Source: Nissolia schottii
Lineage: Eukaryota > Streptophyta > Magnoliopsida > Fabales > Fabaceae
DNA length: 64,000 nt
Reading direction: 5' to 3'
Assembly: GCA_003254905.1 (NCBI GenBank)
Contig: QANU01111780.1
Span: 406,242-470,241, forward strand
Below, in pieces: positions 36,027 to 46,440 of this stretch. A program made the position numbers and the translations under genes. The number at the start of each line of letters is the position of its first letter. Position 1 is the stretch's first letter. The notes beneath the pieces are model-generated. The model did not search any database. It was not told where the DNA came from and was given only the letters and a program-made list of their open reading frames with translations.

Positions 36027-36604
36027 TCTACCCTCTACCTCTAAGCAGCGTATAACTTATGTAATAAATGGGAATTCAATTATGATGCATGTAATGTGAA
36101 ATCAATGCACAATGAAATCGAATATTCCTTTTTTGTTTTCTTTATGAGATCTTTCTTATTTTTTTAGTGCTCTGTATAAAATCCGAAATGTAAAGGATTA
36201 ATAACTTAATGACGAAAGTATGAGATGAGTTAACATAAATTTAAATATACTCTTTTATAAATTAAAAAAATGTCCGATCACTAATTTTGTTCAAATATCA
36301 CCCAAGCATGTTATTACAAGCAATTTGCTAACGCACGATCCTCTTTGCCCACAAGAAGAAGAATCTATCAAAAATATATGCAATCTTGATTGTTTTGAGA
36401 TTATGCTCGAGTTGAACACTATGAGAAATCAGCTTTAATCTCCTTGAATTGCTATGGAGGATAGATAAATATAAAGAATGGCTCTTTGCTTGGATGTGGT
36501 GTTGCTTATCTACCAAATAAGTGTTTGGTTTTTCCCTCAAATCTAACTTAAAAAGAGTTGAGACCTGAAATTCGATAATTGAAAAGATTGAGAATACACT
36601 GAAT
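36027..36604 (+). other. 3' flank of peptide gene B
   Basis: AATAAATGGG near 36062 is a plausible poly(A) signal. The flank aligns with that of gene A up to about 36604, where it is replaced by a copia fragment. A protease terminal-exon remnant, as follows genes A and C, is not seen here and may have been displaced by the transposons. Confidence 0.55.
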
Positions 36605-37150
36605 TCATGAAAATAAATCTTTTCATGGCATTATCACAACGAAAAACTTTAATTACCTTAAAAAATTGTGTTTTTATCATATTGGCAAAGGCAATATAGA
36701 TTCCAGATAGTTCATGACAATGTTTCATTAGATAGATCTAAGTATAGCGTGAGTGATTATCAACAAATATGACAAAATATCGAGTTCCCCCACATTGTGG
36801 GAATGGGAGTAGGTCTCCATACATCAGAATGCAAAAGATCAAAGGAAAATTTAGAAATAGATGTATTATTGTTAAAAGATAAAGTTGATTATTTAGCAAT
36901 TTGACATGAAATGCAATTGAACGACTCATTTCTAATAGATCCTAGACTTTCTATAGAAATGAGATGATGCATTTTGCCTATGGAGCTATGAGCAAGTCGA
37001 TGGTGCCAGAGTTGAAGAGTGGAAGGTGTAGAAGCAACACAAAGATTTGTGGGAGACGTGGGAGATGGAACATTACCGTCGGAAAACCATCCAATGGTAT
37101 TACCATCGGAACAAACTAAAAAATTCGACGGTAAATGCATAAAAGTTGAA
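36605..37150 (-). mobile_element. Ty1/copia fragment (gag-pre-integrase and start of integrase)
   Basis: The minus strand shows LWHHRLAHSSIGKMHHL and FNCISCQIAK (gag-pre-integrase and integrase zinc region), then CGGTRYFVIFVDNHSRYT (start of the integrase core) and a later integrase segment. No LTRs were seen. It is broken, a small internal piece of an element, abutting CACTA-like sequence on its right. Confidence 0.75.
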
Positions 37151-37917
37151 CCAAATTAATTTTTGTAACGATTACCGTCAGAAATAAGAAACTGACACTA
37201 ATTTTGACAGTAATAGTTGGCGCCAAGTGGCGCTCGTTAGACGAAAGGCTTATCGTCGGATGTGGCCGACAGTAATAGGGTCAGAATATGAAGAAACACA
37301 GCTCCCTACCCGTTGTAACTTTGAACTGATTACAGTAAAAAAAAGCTGATGGTAACAACCTCAAACTTTTTCGCACATTTTCTTGTGCCTGCGTTTTTCG
37401 GTGGCCAGTGTAATCCCCGTCGGCTTTATCCGATGGTAATGTCGGATTAATACTACGATAATGATTATATATATCAAGCTCCACCGGTTGTCCCTCCCTC
37501 ACTTCCACTATACAGCCTCCTCCTTCGCTTCCTTTCGGATACTTTCAGAGGTGAGGGCGAAAAAGTTTGAATCGGATGCTGGTTGGGCCACGACTACAAC
37601 CACGGAGAAAGTATCCGAGGCTACTGAGATGAAGAAGGAGTGTGTTGCCTACCTGAAGCTGTGGAAAGAGGCCATGGATGTGGCCTTTGAGTCAATGATG
37701 GGCCAGGTCTAGCATCTTGTTCCCGAGTTTGATTGAGTTTCTCTTGACAAGTATTATGACCTCGAGACCAACAACATTAAGGATCTAGACGATTAGGTGT
37801 CAACTTGGGGGAGTAATAACGACAAAGCCCAAGATGGTGGGTCGCAAACTTATGGTGGGAGGAAATATATGGTGTTTTATATATGTTTTGTAATAGCTAG
37901 TACTTTTATGTAGGTTT

Positions 37918-37940
37918 AAGGTTTAGGGTTTAGGGTTTAA
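37918..37940. repeat. interstitial telomere-type repeat
   Basis: GGTTTAGGGTTTAGGGTTTAA contains about three plant telomere units (TTTAGGG). It lies inside the CACTA-like region just before the long hairpin. It is too short to indicate a telomere. Confidence 0.6.
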
Positions 37941-37971
37941 TGATGTAATCGTATTTATTATCATCATTTTG

Positions 37972-38226
37972 CTCTGCATTAACTCCTCCTTATATACTAC
38001 TATTAGCTACCCACTTCTTCTTGACTCTGTCACTCACTATCTTAATTTAATATTTTGTCATTGCTATGCATGTTTTGTTTATCCTCTTCAATACCATTTG
38101 AGTTTATGGTACTGAAGAAGACAAGAAAACATAACAATGCAAAATATTTAAATTAAGATAGTGAATGACAGAGGCAAAAAGAAGTTGGTAACCAGTAGTG
38201 GTATATGAGGAGGAAGTAATGTAGAG
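37972..38226. repeat. long imperfect hairpin, arms of about 120 bp
   Basis: The left arm (from CTCTGCATTAACTCCTCCT to TCCTCTTCAATACCAT) and the right arm (from ATGGTACTGAAGAAGACA to AGGAGGAAGTAATGTAGAG) are reverse complements at roughly 80 percent identity, with a very short loop near 38098-38106. The transcript would fold into a stem of about 120 bp with scattered mismatches. It is internal to the CACTA-like element. Confidence 0.75.
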
Positions 38227-39814
38227 TAAGGGTTTTTACTGTCGGACAAATTCGACGGTAACAATCATAAACCTAAGCCTAACCTTACTCGTGTTATATG
38301 CCCTTTGTCTCACACAAGATGCTTTACCATTGGAACTATCTTACGGTAACGAAAGTGAGTATTTGCCAAATTTACTGTGCCACTTTTTTTTCGTATCGTC
38401 GAAATGTCTTCCACAAAGCCGACGATAATCTTTAATTAAATGAAGCGTTTCGATAAAGTGTTTATAGTCACACTATTTCCAATTACCATCAATAGTTACC
38501 GACAGTATTGTTTTGATAAAGTACTCAGTCGAATTACACTCTCCCACCCCACCATTTCACTCATTTCTGCTTTCTCTTCTCTTCTCCTCTTCTCTCCTTT
38601 CCTTTCATCTCCTCTCTAATGATGGGAGCAGCAACAAAATGCAAAACAAGTTGTTTCCTCTTCTCTCCTTTCCTTTTATCTCCTCTCCAACATTGGAAAA
38701 AAAAACATGTAAATTCCTTCCAAAGTTGTAAATGTAATCTATGCAAGATTTTTTTTTATTTCATGTTTATTATTTCCCATAGCAATTTGCTGACATAGTG
38801 AGTGACCTACTCTGTAGGAACTTGTTGAACAAGTAATTAGTAGAGCTTGATAGTTTAAGGCATGCTTTGGTTGGAACGCCTACATTGAAATATTTGAAGC
38901 ATTTGATAAGGTTAGTTATTCAATTGCTAATATTTTGTAATCAATTTTCTGCTATGATAACTGTAATGATTAAGTAGTAATATCTCAAAGGGTCTAAACT
39001 TAGGTTCTTTCAATCCTAATTACTTATTTCATTGCTTTGGTTTGGGGTTACTTCTTTCATTCCCATATGATTATTGCATAAAGATTAATTTTTAATAAGT
39101 GGTTGCTTTAAATGGCCCCCAATTTTTTTTTGGGTTAGGTTTCATGTACGAAATTGCCTTGCATAATGCCATTAGGAAATGGAGATTTTATTATATGTAT
39201 AGCTAGTTGCATCTTTATGTCCACCTTAAGGATACATATACCTTTTAATGCAATTGACAATATACTTTAATGTGTTAAAGAAGTTTTCTTAGATTAAATA
39301 ATTATATTACTAAATATATAATTTATTGCATTAAACAATAATTTAATGTTTAGAATAATAATAAAAATAAAATAATAATTAAATATTTTTTAAAAATTAA
39401 TTATCTTTACCGTCAGAAAATTTTTGCAATAATATTCTGACGGTAATATTTATAATTACTGTTGATTATAGCCGACGGTAATTTGAATGCGTGATGTAAA
39501 TGTGTCATCAAATTTTCGTTAGAATTAATCGACGGTAAACAGAATAAAATATTAATATCATTACCGTCAGGTTTGGCCGACGGTAAACGGTTCAATACAA
39601 ACCGCCCTTGGACCGCCATTATCGTCGGTCATCATCGACGCTAATTGTTGTCAGCTATATGCATCTGACGGTAATAAGTTTCCATCAAGGCTATTACCGT
39701 TGGACCGTCGATGAATTTTCTGACGGTAAGTCTGACGGAAAGCAAAAAAGCTGACCATAATCGGGGAAAAATCCGACGATAACTCTGACGGTAATTAAGG
39801 TTTTTCTTGTAGTG

Positions 39815-40398
39815 TTTTTTTCACTTAAAAAATATGTAAGAGAATACATATAGGTTATCGAGTACTTATATAAAGTCTACTAGTAGAAAAGAATAGGAAA
39901 ATATATGAAATTGTCATTTCATGTGGAAAAATTTCATAATGCATGTTAAAAAGTGTAGGAAAATGTCATTCATGAAACAAGTTTTGTTAAAAAAAATAGT
40001 ACATGTAAAAAGTCAAATATGAGACAAAGACTATAAGACTACATGTAAAAAAAATAGAAAAAGGAGAAAACATGTTCAGGTCATGAAGTAAATGTCTTAA
40101 TTGTTATAATACATGACATGTACCCTATATTATATATATATATATATATCACGTACATATATGTATAACATTACATATATTACATTAAAAAAATCATATA
40201 GGTCATAAAGTATGAAGCTATGAATTGAAGCCTATACATGTAAAACAGTAAGAAATAAATGAAACTTGCAAGATCATGAGACATGTTTACTAAGTATATA
40301 GGAACAAATAATATAACTTCTAGTAATAATAATAATAATAAGTACCTTAAATGGAAATGCATTGAAAGATATAATATAGTGGTAACCATGGTTTTACT
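39815..40398. other. AT-rich intergenic, nothing recognised
   Basis: A (TA)n tract lies at 40130-40149 and an (ATA)n tract near 40325. There is no gene. Confidence 0.6.
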
Positions 40399-41079
40399 TT
40401 GCAAATAAGTTCATTCTTGGTGACACAAAATTTTAGTGTATTACAAAAGAGTGCCATGTCAAAGCACAATCAGCAGCAGGTCAAACAAGGGTTTGCGGGG
40501 TGGGTCAACCGCGAGTCTTCAGATTGGCGGGGCAGGTTTCGCTGGTCAAGATCTGTAGCCACGTGTCAGGAACTAAATGCAAAGGAGGTCTCAGGATACA
40601 GAGCCAGCACAGTCTCGGGAGACAGAATTGCAGGATGCAATTGCAGGAGGCGCGTGATAGTCACGCACAAAGGCATCTCTCGGCGCATGGCTGGACAGAC
40701 AACGACGAAACTTTCACAGCAAAGTCACCAGAGGACAACGAGCACAGTGATGTCGTCAATGAGAACAACAGAGCTCAGGAAAGGAGGGAAATAGAGAGGA
40801 CAACAATGGAGATATTAAACTTAGTTATCCTTATACCATGTTAGAAACGTGACAGGAACATGGAAGGAAGGGAAGTATCTGAAATATATATGTGCAAAGT
40901 GTATTGTATTTCTTGAATGAGATTTACAAATAGGGCTACACTATTTATAGACCTAGAATACTAATTAAAAGAACCGTTACATAAACAAAACAACAATGCT
41001 AATAAAGTTAAAAACGTTTGTACGTTATAAACATAAATACAAAACCGTTTAACATGTGAAACGATTTTAAACGTTAACA
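40399..41079 (-). mobile_element. LTR retrotransposon remnant: 5' LTR and adjoining leader
   Basis: On the minus strand an LTR of about 241 bp runs from 41079 (TGTTAACGTTTAAAATCG) to 40839 (GTTTCTAACA). It is followed by TGGTATAAGG, which resembles a methionine-tRNA primer binding site (TGGTATCAGA). Positions 40838-40400 are then GC-richer leader or gag-proximal sequence, whose plus-strand ORFs I regard as chance. There is no second LTR. The LTR edge touches the TATA box of peptide gene C. It is broken; family uncertain, copia-like by LTR style. Confidence 0.5.
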
Positions 41080-41080
41080 C

Positions 41081-41090
41081 CTATAAAATG
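41081..41090 (+). promoter_or_regulatory. TATA box of peptide gene C
   Basis: CTATAAAATG, about 50 bases before the ATG. Homology with gene B begins exactly here; everything upstream is retroelement LTR. Confidence 0.65.
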
Positions 41091-41138
41091 CCTTGTTCAC
41101 TCTCATATCTCTTCACAACATACACACCTTATAGCATC

Positions 41139-41569
41139 ATGGCCTCGTTATCCTTAATAACCTTTGTTTCTCTCTTGTTGTTAACAACTTTGGCTAATTC
41201 TCACAACACTAGTCCCAAAGGCTTAACACAAGAGACTCCAATATCAAAGAAGGATCCTCACAACTATCAAATAGCAGGTGCACTATTAATTGCATGGGTA
41301 TTTATAGGAGTATTTGATACATATGTATTTATTAATGTAGGTCCTCCCACGTGTACAAATACGGTACCATTGATAAAGTTGTTCTTATTGTAGGATCAAC
41401 AAGAGTTACAGAGGATCGAGGATTAGCACTAGTTATGTCGAATTCGAAATCCTCAAGCTGTAAAGGGCGCCCATGCTTGAAATGCATCCGGAGCTGCCAG
41501 AATCTAGGCTATTCAAAAGGGGGCGTTTGTGCAAGTTATCCAGTTATATGTTGCTGTGTAACAGATTAA
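41139..41569 (+). CDS. secreted cysteine-rich defensin-like peptide, gene C (chimeric first exon)
   Basis: Exons 41139-41277 and 41394-41569 give 104 residues. The product matches gene B apart from a one-codon deletion in the signal peptide (MASLSLITFVSLLLLTTLA) and a few substitutions, for example CLKC in place of CLDC and CQNLGY in place of CQSLGY. The same eight cysteines are kept, with CxxxC, GGVC and a terminal CCC. Exon 1 ends DPHNYQIAG and shares the protease-like donor region. Unlike gene B, the intron is open in frame, so a retained intron would encode a hydrophobic tail (ALLIAWVFIGVFDTYVFINV) and then GPPTCTNTVPLIKLFLL. A remnant of an aspartic protease terminal exon follows about 325 bases after the stop. 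The protein is probably exported; the target is unknown. Confidence 0.85.
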
Positions 41570-41894
41570 TCTACCCTCTACCTCTAAGCAGCGCATAACT
41601 TATGTAATAAATGGGAATTCAATTATGATGGGTGTAATGTGAAATCAATGCACAATGTAATCGAATGTTCCTTTTTTCTTTATGAGATATTTCTTATTTT
41701 CAGTGTGAATGTTAAAGTCTCACATTAATGAAATTTATATTAAGTGAAGAGTATATATTTGAGAAGACTCATAAATTCATTACTTTAAAGTTTTGGGTCA
41801 AGATGTGGTGTTTACCTGGTGGTATTAGAGCCGATAGTTTAGTTATATACCTCGAGTTTAGCTCACTCATAAAGCCAATTTTTTTTTCTTTTAC

Positions 41895-42345
41895 AAATTG
41901 TTGATTTCTACAAAGGTGGGGAATCCGGAGCTTACCACGTGGGTTTAACTCACACATAAAGACACTTGTTTGACACGTGTCACACGTGTTTAAAAGTGTC
42001 AAAATAAAATAATCATAATTAAATTTTGAAAAAGATTTGAAAAGTATTAAAAATTAGTAGTTTGATATCAATTAAAATATTGAAATATTATTATAAATAT
42101 TTAATTTTATAACTATATATGTTGTATTCGTGTTCTATAAAATTTTGAAATTGATGCGTCGTCGTTTCACGTGTCATTTCATGTCTCGTATCCCACAAGC
42201 TCAAGAACTATTTGGAGAAACCTAACACACGACCCCTTAAACTGCTTTGCTGGAGAGATTATTGTAGACTCTGGAAGTTCTATTTAATCAAACATGCATA
42301 TTATAATGGACTTATAAAGGGAGTGGATAAAGAACAATTTACTAG
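41895..42345 (+). pseudogene. aspartic protease terminal-exon remnant
   Basis: 41895-41951 encodes QIVDFYKGGESGAYHVGL and 42245-42340 encodes FAGEIIVDSGSS and then AYYNGLIKGVDKEQF after a frame change. These match NVDFYKVGESGAYYVGLEDL and SGGIIVDSGSSVSKIIKGAYYNGLVKGIDKHF of the protease at 63043-63725. About 290 bp of unrelated DNA separates the two parts. The fragment lies in the same orientation as peptide gene C and in the position of a last exon. Confidence 0.75.
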
Positions 42346-43569
42346 ATTTGGTGTTTGAAGTACAAAATTACCGCATTATGATATTCTTCTAGTATTTGCC
42401 AAAATGTGAATTTTTTTTTGAAAATTGAAACAAAATGTCCCGATTTCAATATTTTTATAATGATTTTATTATAAAAATGAGAATTTTTAACCTATTTAAA
42501 CTCTTCAATTTTTTATAAAATAATCGGGGACTTTGTCTCGATTTTGTTAAACATCTTATGTAAATGGATAAAGGGATACAACAAATATCACAGAGAAAAT
42601 ACAAAGAATAGAAGATAACGTAATTATATTATTTGTTTGAGTACAAAGGAGCCAACACTTATTTATAGGCTAAACAAAGAATAAAATACTAATGACGAGA
42701 ATCAAATTAAATTAAGAGAAAACAATCAGAAATAAATCTAAGATACTAAATTATTTTTAACGCCCTCTGCTAAGCTAAGCTTTAAGCTTGTTACAGTTCA
42801 ACAGAGGGGAGTGAGACGAAACTAGCAAAAAGGCAACATGGGGATTGAGCAGAACAAGCAAAAAGGCAACATTTGGAGCTACGCAGAGACAACATAAACT
42901 GAAAACATAACTTTATAGATGATATAAGAAATAAAATGAAAACATAGACTTAATTAGTCATAGATGATCCGCCACAAAGAAAAAATTGAAGTGTAATACA
43001 ATTTGACACATAATTTAGGGGTTGAATGCAATTTGGCATATAATTTAGGAGTGAAATGCAATTTTGTCAAAATTCAAGGTAGGTTTGCATAATTTACCTT
43101 TTATTTTGTTTACTAAATTTGAAGAAGAATTTTAGGATAAATTTTAAAATGACACTTTACCCCAAACTATATAAAATTGCATCGCACCCTAGTTTTTTTT
43201 TGTGATTGATCACTAATGATTTATTAAGTATATGTTCTCGTTTCTTTTTTTTTTTTTTCTGTTGGGTTAATAATAAAAACAAAAACAATAAAATCTTGTA
43301 TCCTATTTTTAATTACTTAATTCACTATTTTCTTTAAAAAATCTTGAGATAAAAAATATTATTTTATTCTTCTCACAGTTTTCCTGATAAGATTTTGATA
43401 ACAAAAAATATATATAAAATGAAAATAGAAATTTAATAAATCACTAGTGATCACTCATAACAAAAAGCTGAATTAAGTGTAATTTTGCACATAATTTACG
43501 ATAAAATATAATTTTAAACAATTTGTGCAATTTCCCCAAACTTTTATATTGGCGCCGTGTTCAGAATGG
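42346..43569. other. AT-rich intergenic with inverted-repeat element at 43191-43474
   Basis: AGTTTTTTTTTGTGATTGAT... (43191) mirrors ...GTGATCACTCATAACAAAAAGCT (43474) over about 38 bp, enclosing about 285 bp: a MITE. Near 42430-42550 a second weak inverted repeat around TGTCCCGATTTC / AATCGGGGAC is present. Positions 42560-42900 resemble retrotransposon LTR sequence in style only. No gene was found. Confidence 0.5.
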
Positions 43570-45200
43570 TTGCAAATTTAGGCGCTGATCCTTTTATTCA
43601 TTTCGCCTTCCTTCAAACCAGTCTGACTCTCAAAGAGTCAAATCCTCCACACGCCACCATTGGACTCGCATTCTCCGCAACCGCCACCGCCACCGCCGCA
43701 TCTCCTCCAGGCTCTCTCTCTCTCTCTCTCTCCTCTGTTCTTGATGGTTTCTCTCGTTCCCGTGTTTGATTTATGGATGAATCATTTTTTCGTCGTTGAT
43801 CCTAGTTGCAAAATGCATGGCATTGGATTAACCGTGATTGGTTAATTAATCTTTATTTTCCGTTGCATAATTGCTTTGGTGGTGTTTCCAGTAATCAGAA
43901 ATCTCCGGTTGAAATGTCATCCGTTGAATGAGTCTAACAGATTAAAGAGGAGTAATTCTAAGGCTTTAAAAATCATGGAAGTAAGGTGCGTAGAAGGGAT
44001 AAATGTTTCAGGGAGAAAATTTCTATTTCTTTATCAACCAAAATCACTCTGTTAACAGTTAACACTCAAATTTGTGGATGGCCTAGAATGTAAGTGGCAA
44101 GAGAGCAGTGGAAAGAGCGTTTTTTCTTTGGTACTTTGTTTTCTTTTTTGTTTCTTGGTGCTTTGTGGAAAGAGCGGTTAACAAAGTAGTGATAAAGATA
44201 GTATAAGTGAAAATAGTGATAAAAATGATTTTAATTCTGTTGATGGGAAAAAAATATTTTGATTTTAGCGACATTTGAAACACATAAGTCAGTGAAGCTA
44301 CATTGCGTATCAACGACCCACCTTGATATGGCTTATTTTTTGCTTTGCTATATTTTCACAAAACTTGTTTCGGGCTGTTTAGCAATACTCTTTTTGGAAT
44401 CTTTCTCAAGTTTATTCTTTTGGAAATCCTTGATCAGTTTTATAGCGTTTCAGTTGAACAAATAATGTTATAGGCTTTTTCCGATAGAAAATAACTTCAT
44501 AGATATTTTGAACTGTAAGGGTAATTTTGAATTTATGATAATCATTTGTTAAACAATGCTCCTTAATTTGATTGCCATTTGTGCAATATTCTCAGGTTCC
44601 TGGGAACCAATGCGCCATTGACATCTTTTGTGCATTAAAGATATGCTGCTGTCAATATTACTTGTGATAAAGCACTACAAGCCTGTATAAACTGTATGGT
44701 CCTTCTCACTCCTTTTTTCCATCAACCAGAAAGGGAAACTCTTTTAGCACGAAAAATAATGCCTTGCATACACCACGATTACCTCTGATTGGTCATATTC
44801 CCTTATCTTTGGCTATTCCCCTGTTTTTTTTGCTTCTATTGAATTGCTATCTATAATTTGATTGGATAAAATCATTTTCGTGATTTTCGTACACATTATG
44901 ATTGAGCCATATAGCATGACTCACCAGAAATAAAGGAATAGCTTTCCCTATGTATGGTGTGTAGTGACTAAAACTTTGGCTTCTCCTTCCCCTTGGATGA
45001 CTTTGTCCATTTGGTTACTTGCATTTATCTTATTGCGATCTAAATTTAATTTACGGTTTCAGGGATAGCCAGTTTGGCTATGTGGCAAATCAATAATACC
45101 TGATGGTTATCATTTTAATGCCTTATAAAAATGTATTCTCCCTTCATATGTTCCTTTCATAGTTTGAGTTGATAAGAATATTCCAGTTAATGCTAATTTG
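43570..45200 (+). other. MED15: 5'UTR exon and leader intron of MED15 copy 2
   Basis: 43578-43710 aligns with the first non-coding exon of copy 1 (GGCGCTGATCC..., AATCCTCCACACGCCACC). Where copy 1 has the donor CCAG|GTTAAC, copy 2 reads CTCCAGGCTCTCTCTC, a GC instead of GT dinucleotide beside a (CT)n run, so normal splicing here is doubtful. The TATA box of copy 1 is replaced by CAAATTTAG. The acceptor before the coding start is ATTCCAG|TTAATGC. The solo LTR found in copy 1 is absent. Confidence 0.65.
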
Positions 45201-46199
45201 ATGGATACCAAGAATTGGAGAGTTGATCAAGGCACTAAACCCAGTATGGATAATAGTGATTGGAGAGGTCAACTGCTGCCCGAGTCACGCCAAATAGTTG
45301 TCAACCGAATGTAAGATTCAGTTTTAACATTGTATCATTTATGTGATTTGTAGTCTTTTTCTTTTTACCATTGTTGCATGTCAAAAGTAATCACAAAAAC
45401 ACAGCAGCATACTGTGTTATTTTTCAATGCATACAAATATCTAAGGCTGTGCTCAAATTTCCATTTAATTAACAGTAAGTAATCCAATTCAAATCTATTC
45501 AGTTCTTCTGCCAAACAAATGTTTTTTTGATTCATGGTATTGATTTTTCAACTTCATATTCAAGGTCTATGCATGAGTTTTAGCATGTAATTAACAGTAA
45601 ATAACCATACTTGTGAGTTAAACACCAACATATATAACTTTAAAAAATTCAGTCATGTGGGGTTGCATTGGCCCATATGCTGTAATAAGCTTTTAGCATC
45701 CTTCGTGAGCATCTGGTATGTCCTTAGAAAAAGCAACATTTCTTGCTTATTCAGTTCATAGGTCTCGAGGGAGAAGGACAAACACGGTTTATTTTGGCCA
45801 TTTGCTATATTTGCAAGCATTGGTGTTTGGGTTGGAAGGTGATGCCGATATTTTTTCAATAGAAATCTCTGTCGTTTCTCCATACTGGTTTAGGATCTGT
45901 ATTTGGCTCCCCTGTATGTTCTGCGTTTTTATTTTGTTGGTCACGGTTTATGTGGCGGATGGGTATTTGGATCTTGAGTGGAAATCTGTAGTATGGAATT
46001 TGTTTTCCTTATGTTTTATATCCCAGAGCAAAACACTAACTAAGATGTTACCAAGACAACCTCTGTACTGCAGCCTATAAACCATTTCTAACCATCGATT
46101 CTATTTTTATTATTTTTTTGTTTGTGGGGGTAATAAAAATGTATGTTGATGATTTCAGTAAGGACTTCTTACATGATAATTGTTTAGATATAAAAGCCA

Positions 46200-46440
46200 T
46201 TTATGTGCTTCTACCTAACGGCTTATGCTTTTAGAAGAGATGATTCATGACATGGTATTGGGGTCTCTATAACCAATTGGTTGAGTTCAATCCTTGTTTC
46301 CCCCATTCTTCTAAATAAAATTCAAATTTCAGCATAAGTTAATGCGGGTTTGTGTATTGTCCATGCTTCAAGTCCAATGGGCTCTTGTGTGAAGGGGCAT
46401 GTTAGATATAAAGTTCATTTAAATACCTTACAACAAGTTT
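46200..46440 (+). mobile_element. SINE-like repeat in MED15 intron 1, copy 2
   Basis: The counterpart of 17090-17330, with GACATGGTATTGGGGTCTC and GGTTGAGTTCAATCCTTG as A- and B-box-like parts. Its presence in both copies makes it older than the gene duplication. Confidence 0.4.

Larger units (their letters stand above)
37170..39814. mobile_element. CACTA (En/Spm-type) element, one recognisable end
   Basis: The right end, read from 39814 on the minus strand, begins CACTACAAGAAAAACC, the canonical CACTA terminal inverted repeat. The last 400 bases are packed with subterminal repeats of CCGACGGTAA / TTACCGTC(A/G)G in both orientations. Similar motifs recur at 37170-37280, 37430 and 38240-38410. 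A matching left CACTACAAG end was not found, so the left side is lost or replaced, perhaps where it meets the copia fragment. Internally, plus-strand 37540-37710 encodes KKECVAYLKLWKEAMDVAFE, an unrecognised and interrupted reading frame that may be transposon- or host-derived. No transposase was recognised, so it is non-autonomous or decayed. Confidence 0.65.

Noticed and set aside
37918-37940. Telomere-type TTTAGGG units
   Set aside because: Only about three units, within a transposon; not evidence of a chromosome end or fusion.
40399-40844. Two overlapping plus-strand ORFs of 131 and 114 codons
   Set aside because: They lie in leader-like sequence next to a minus-strand LTR and match no protein I recognise.
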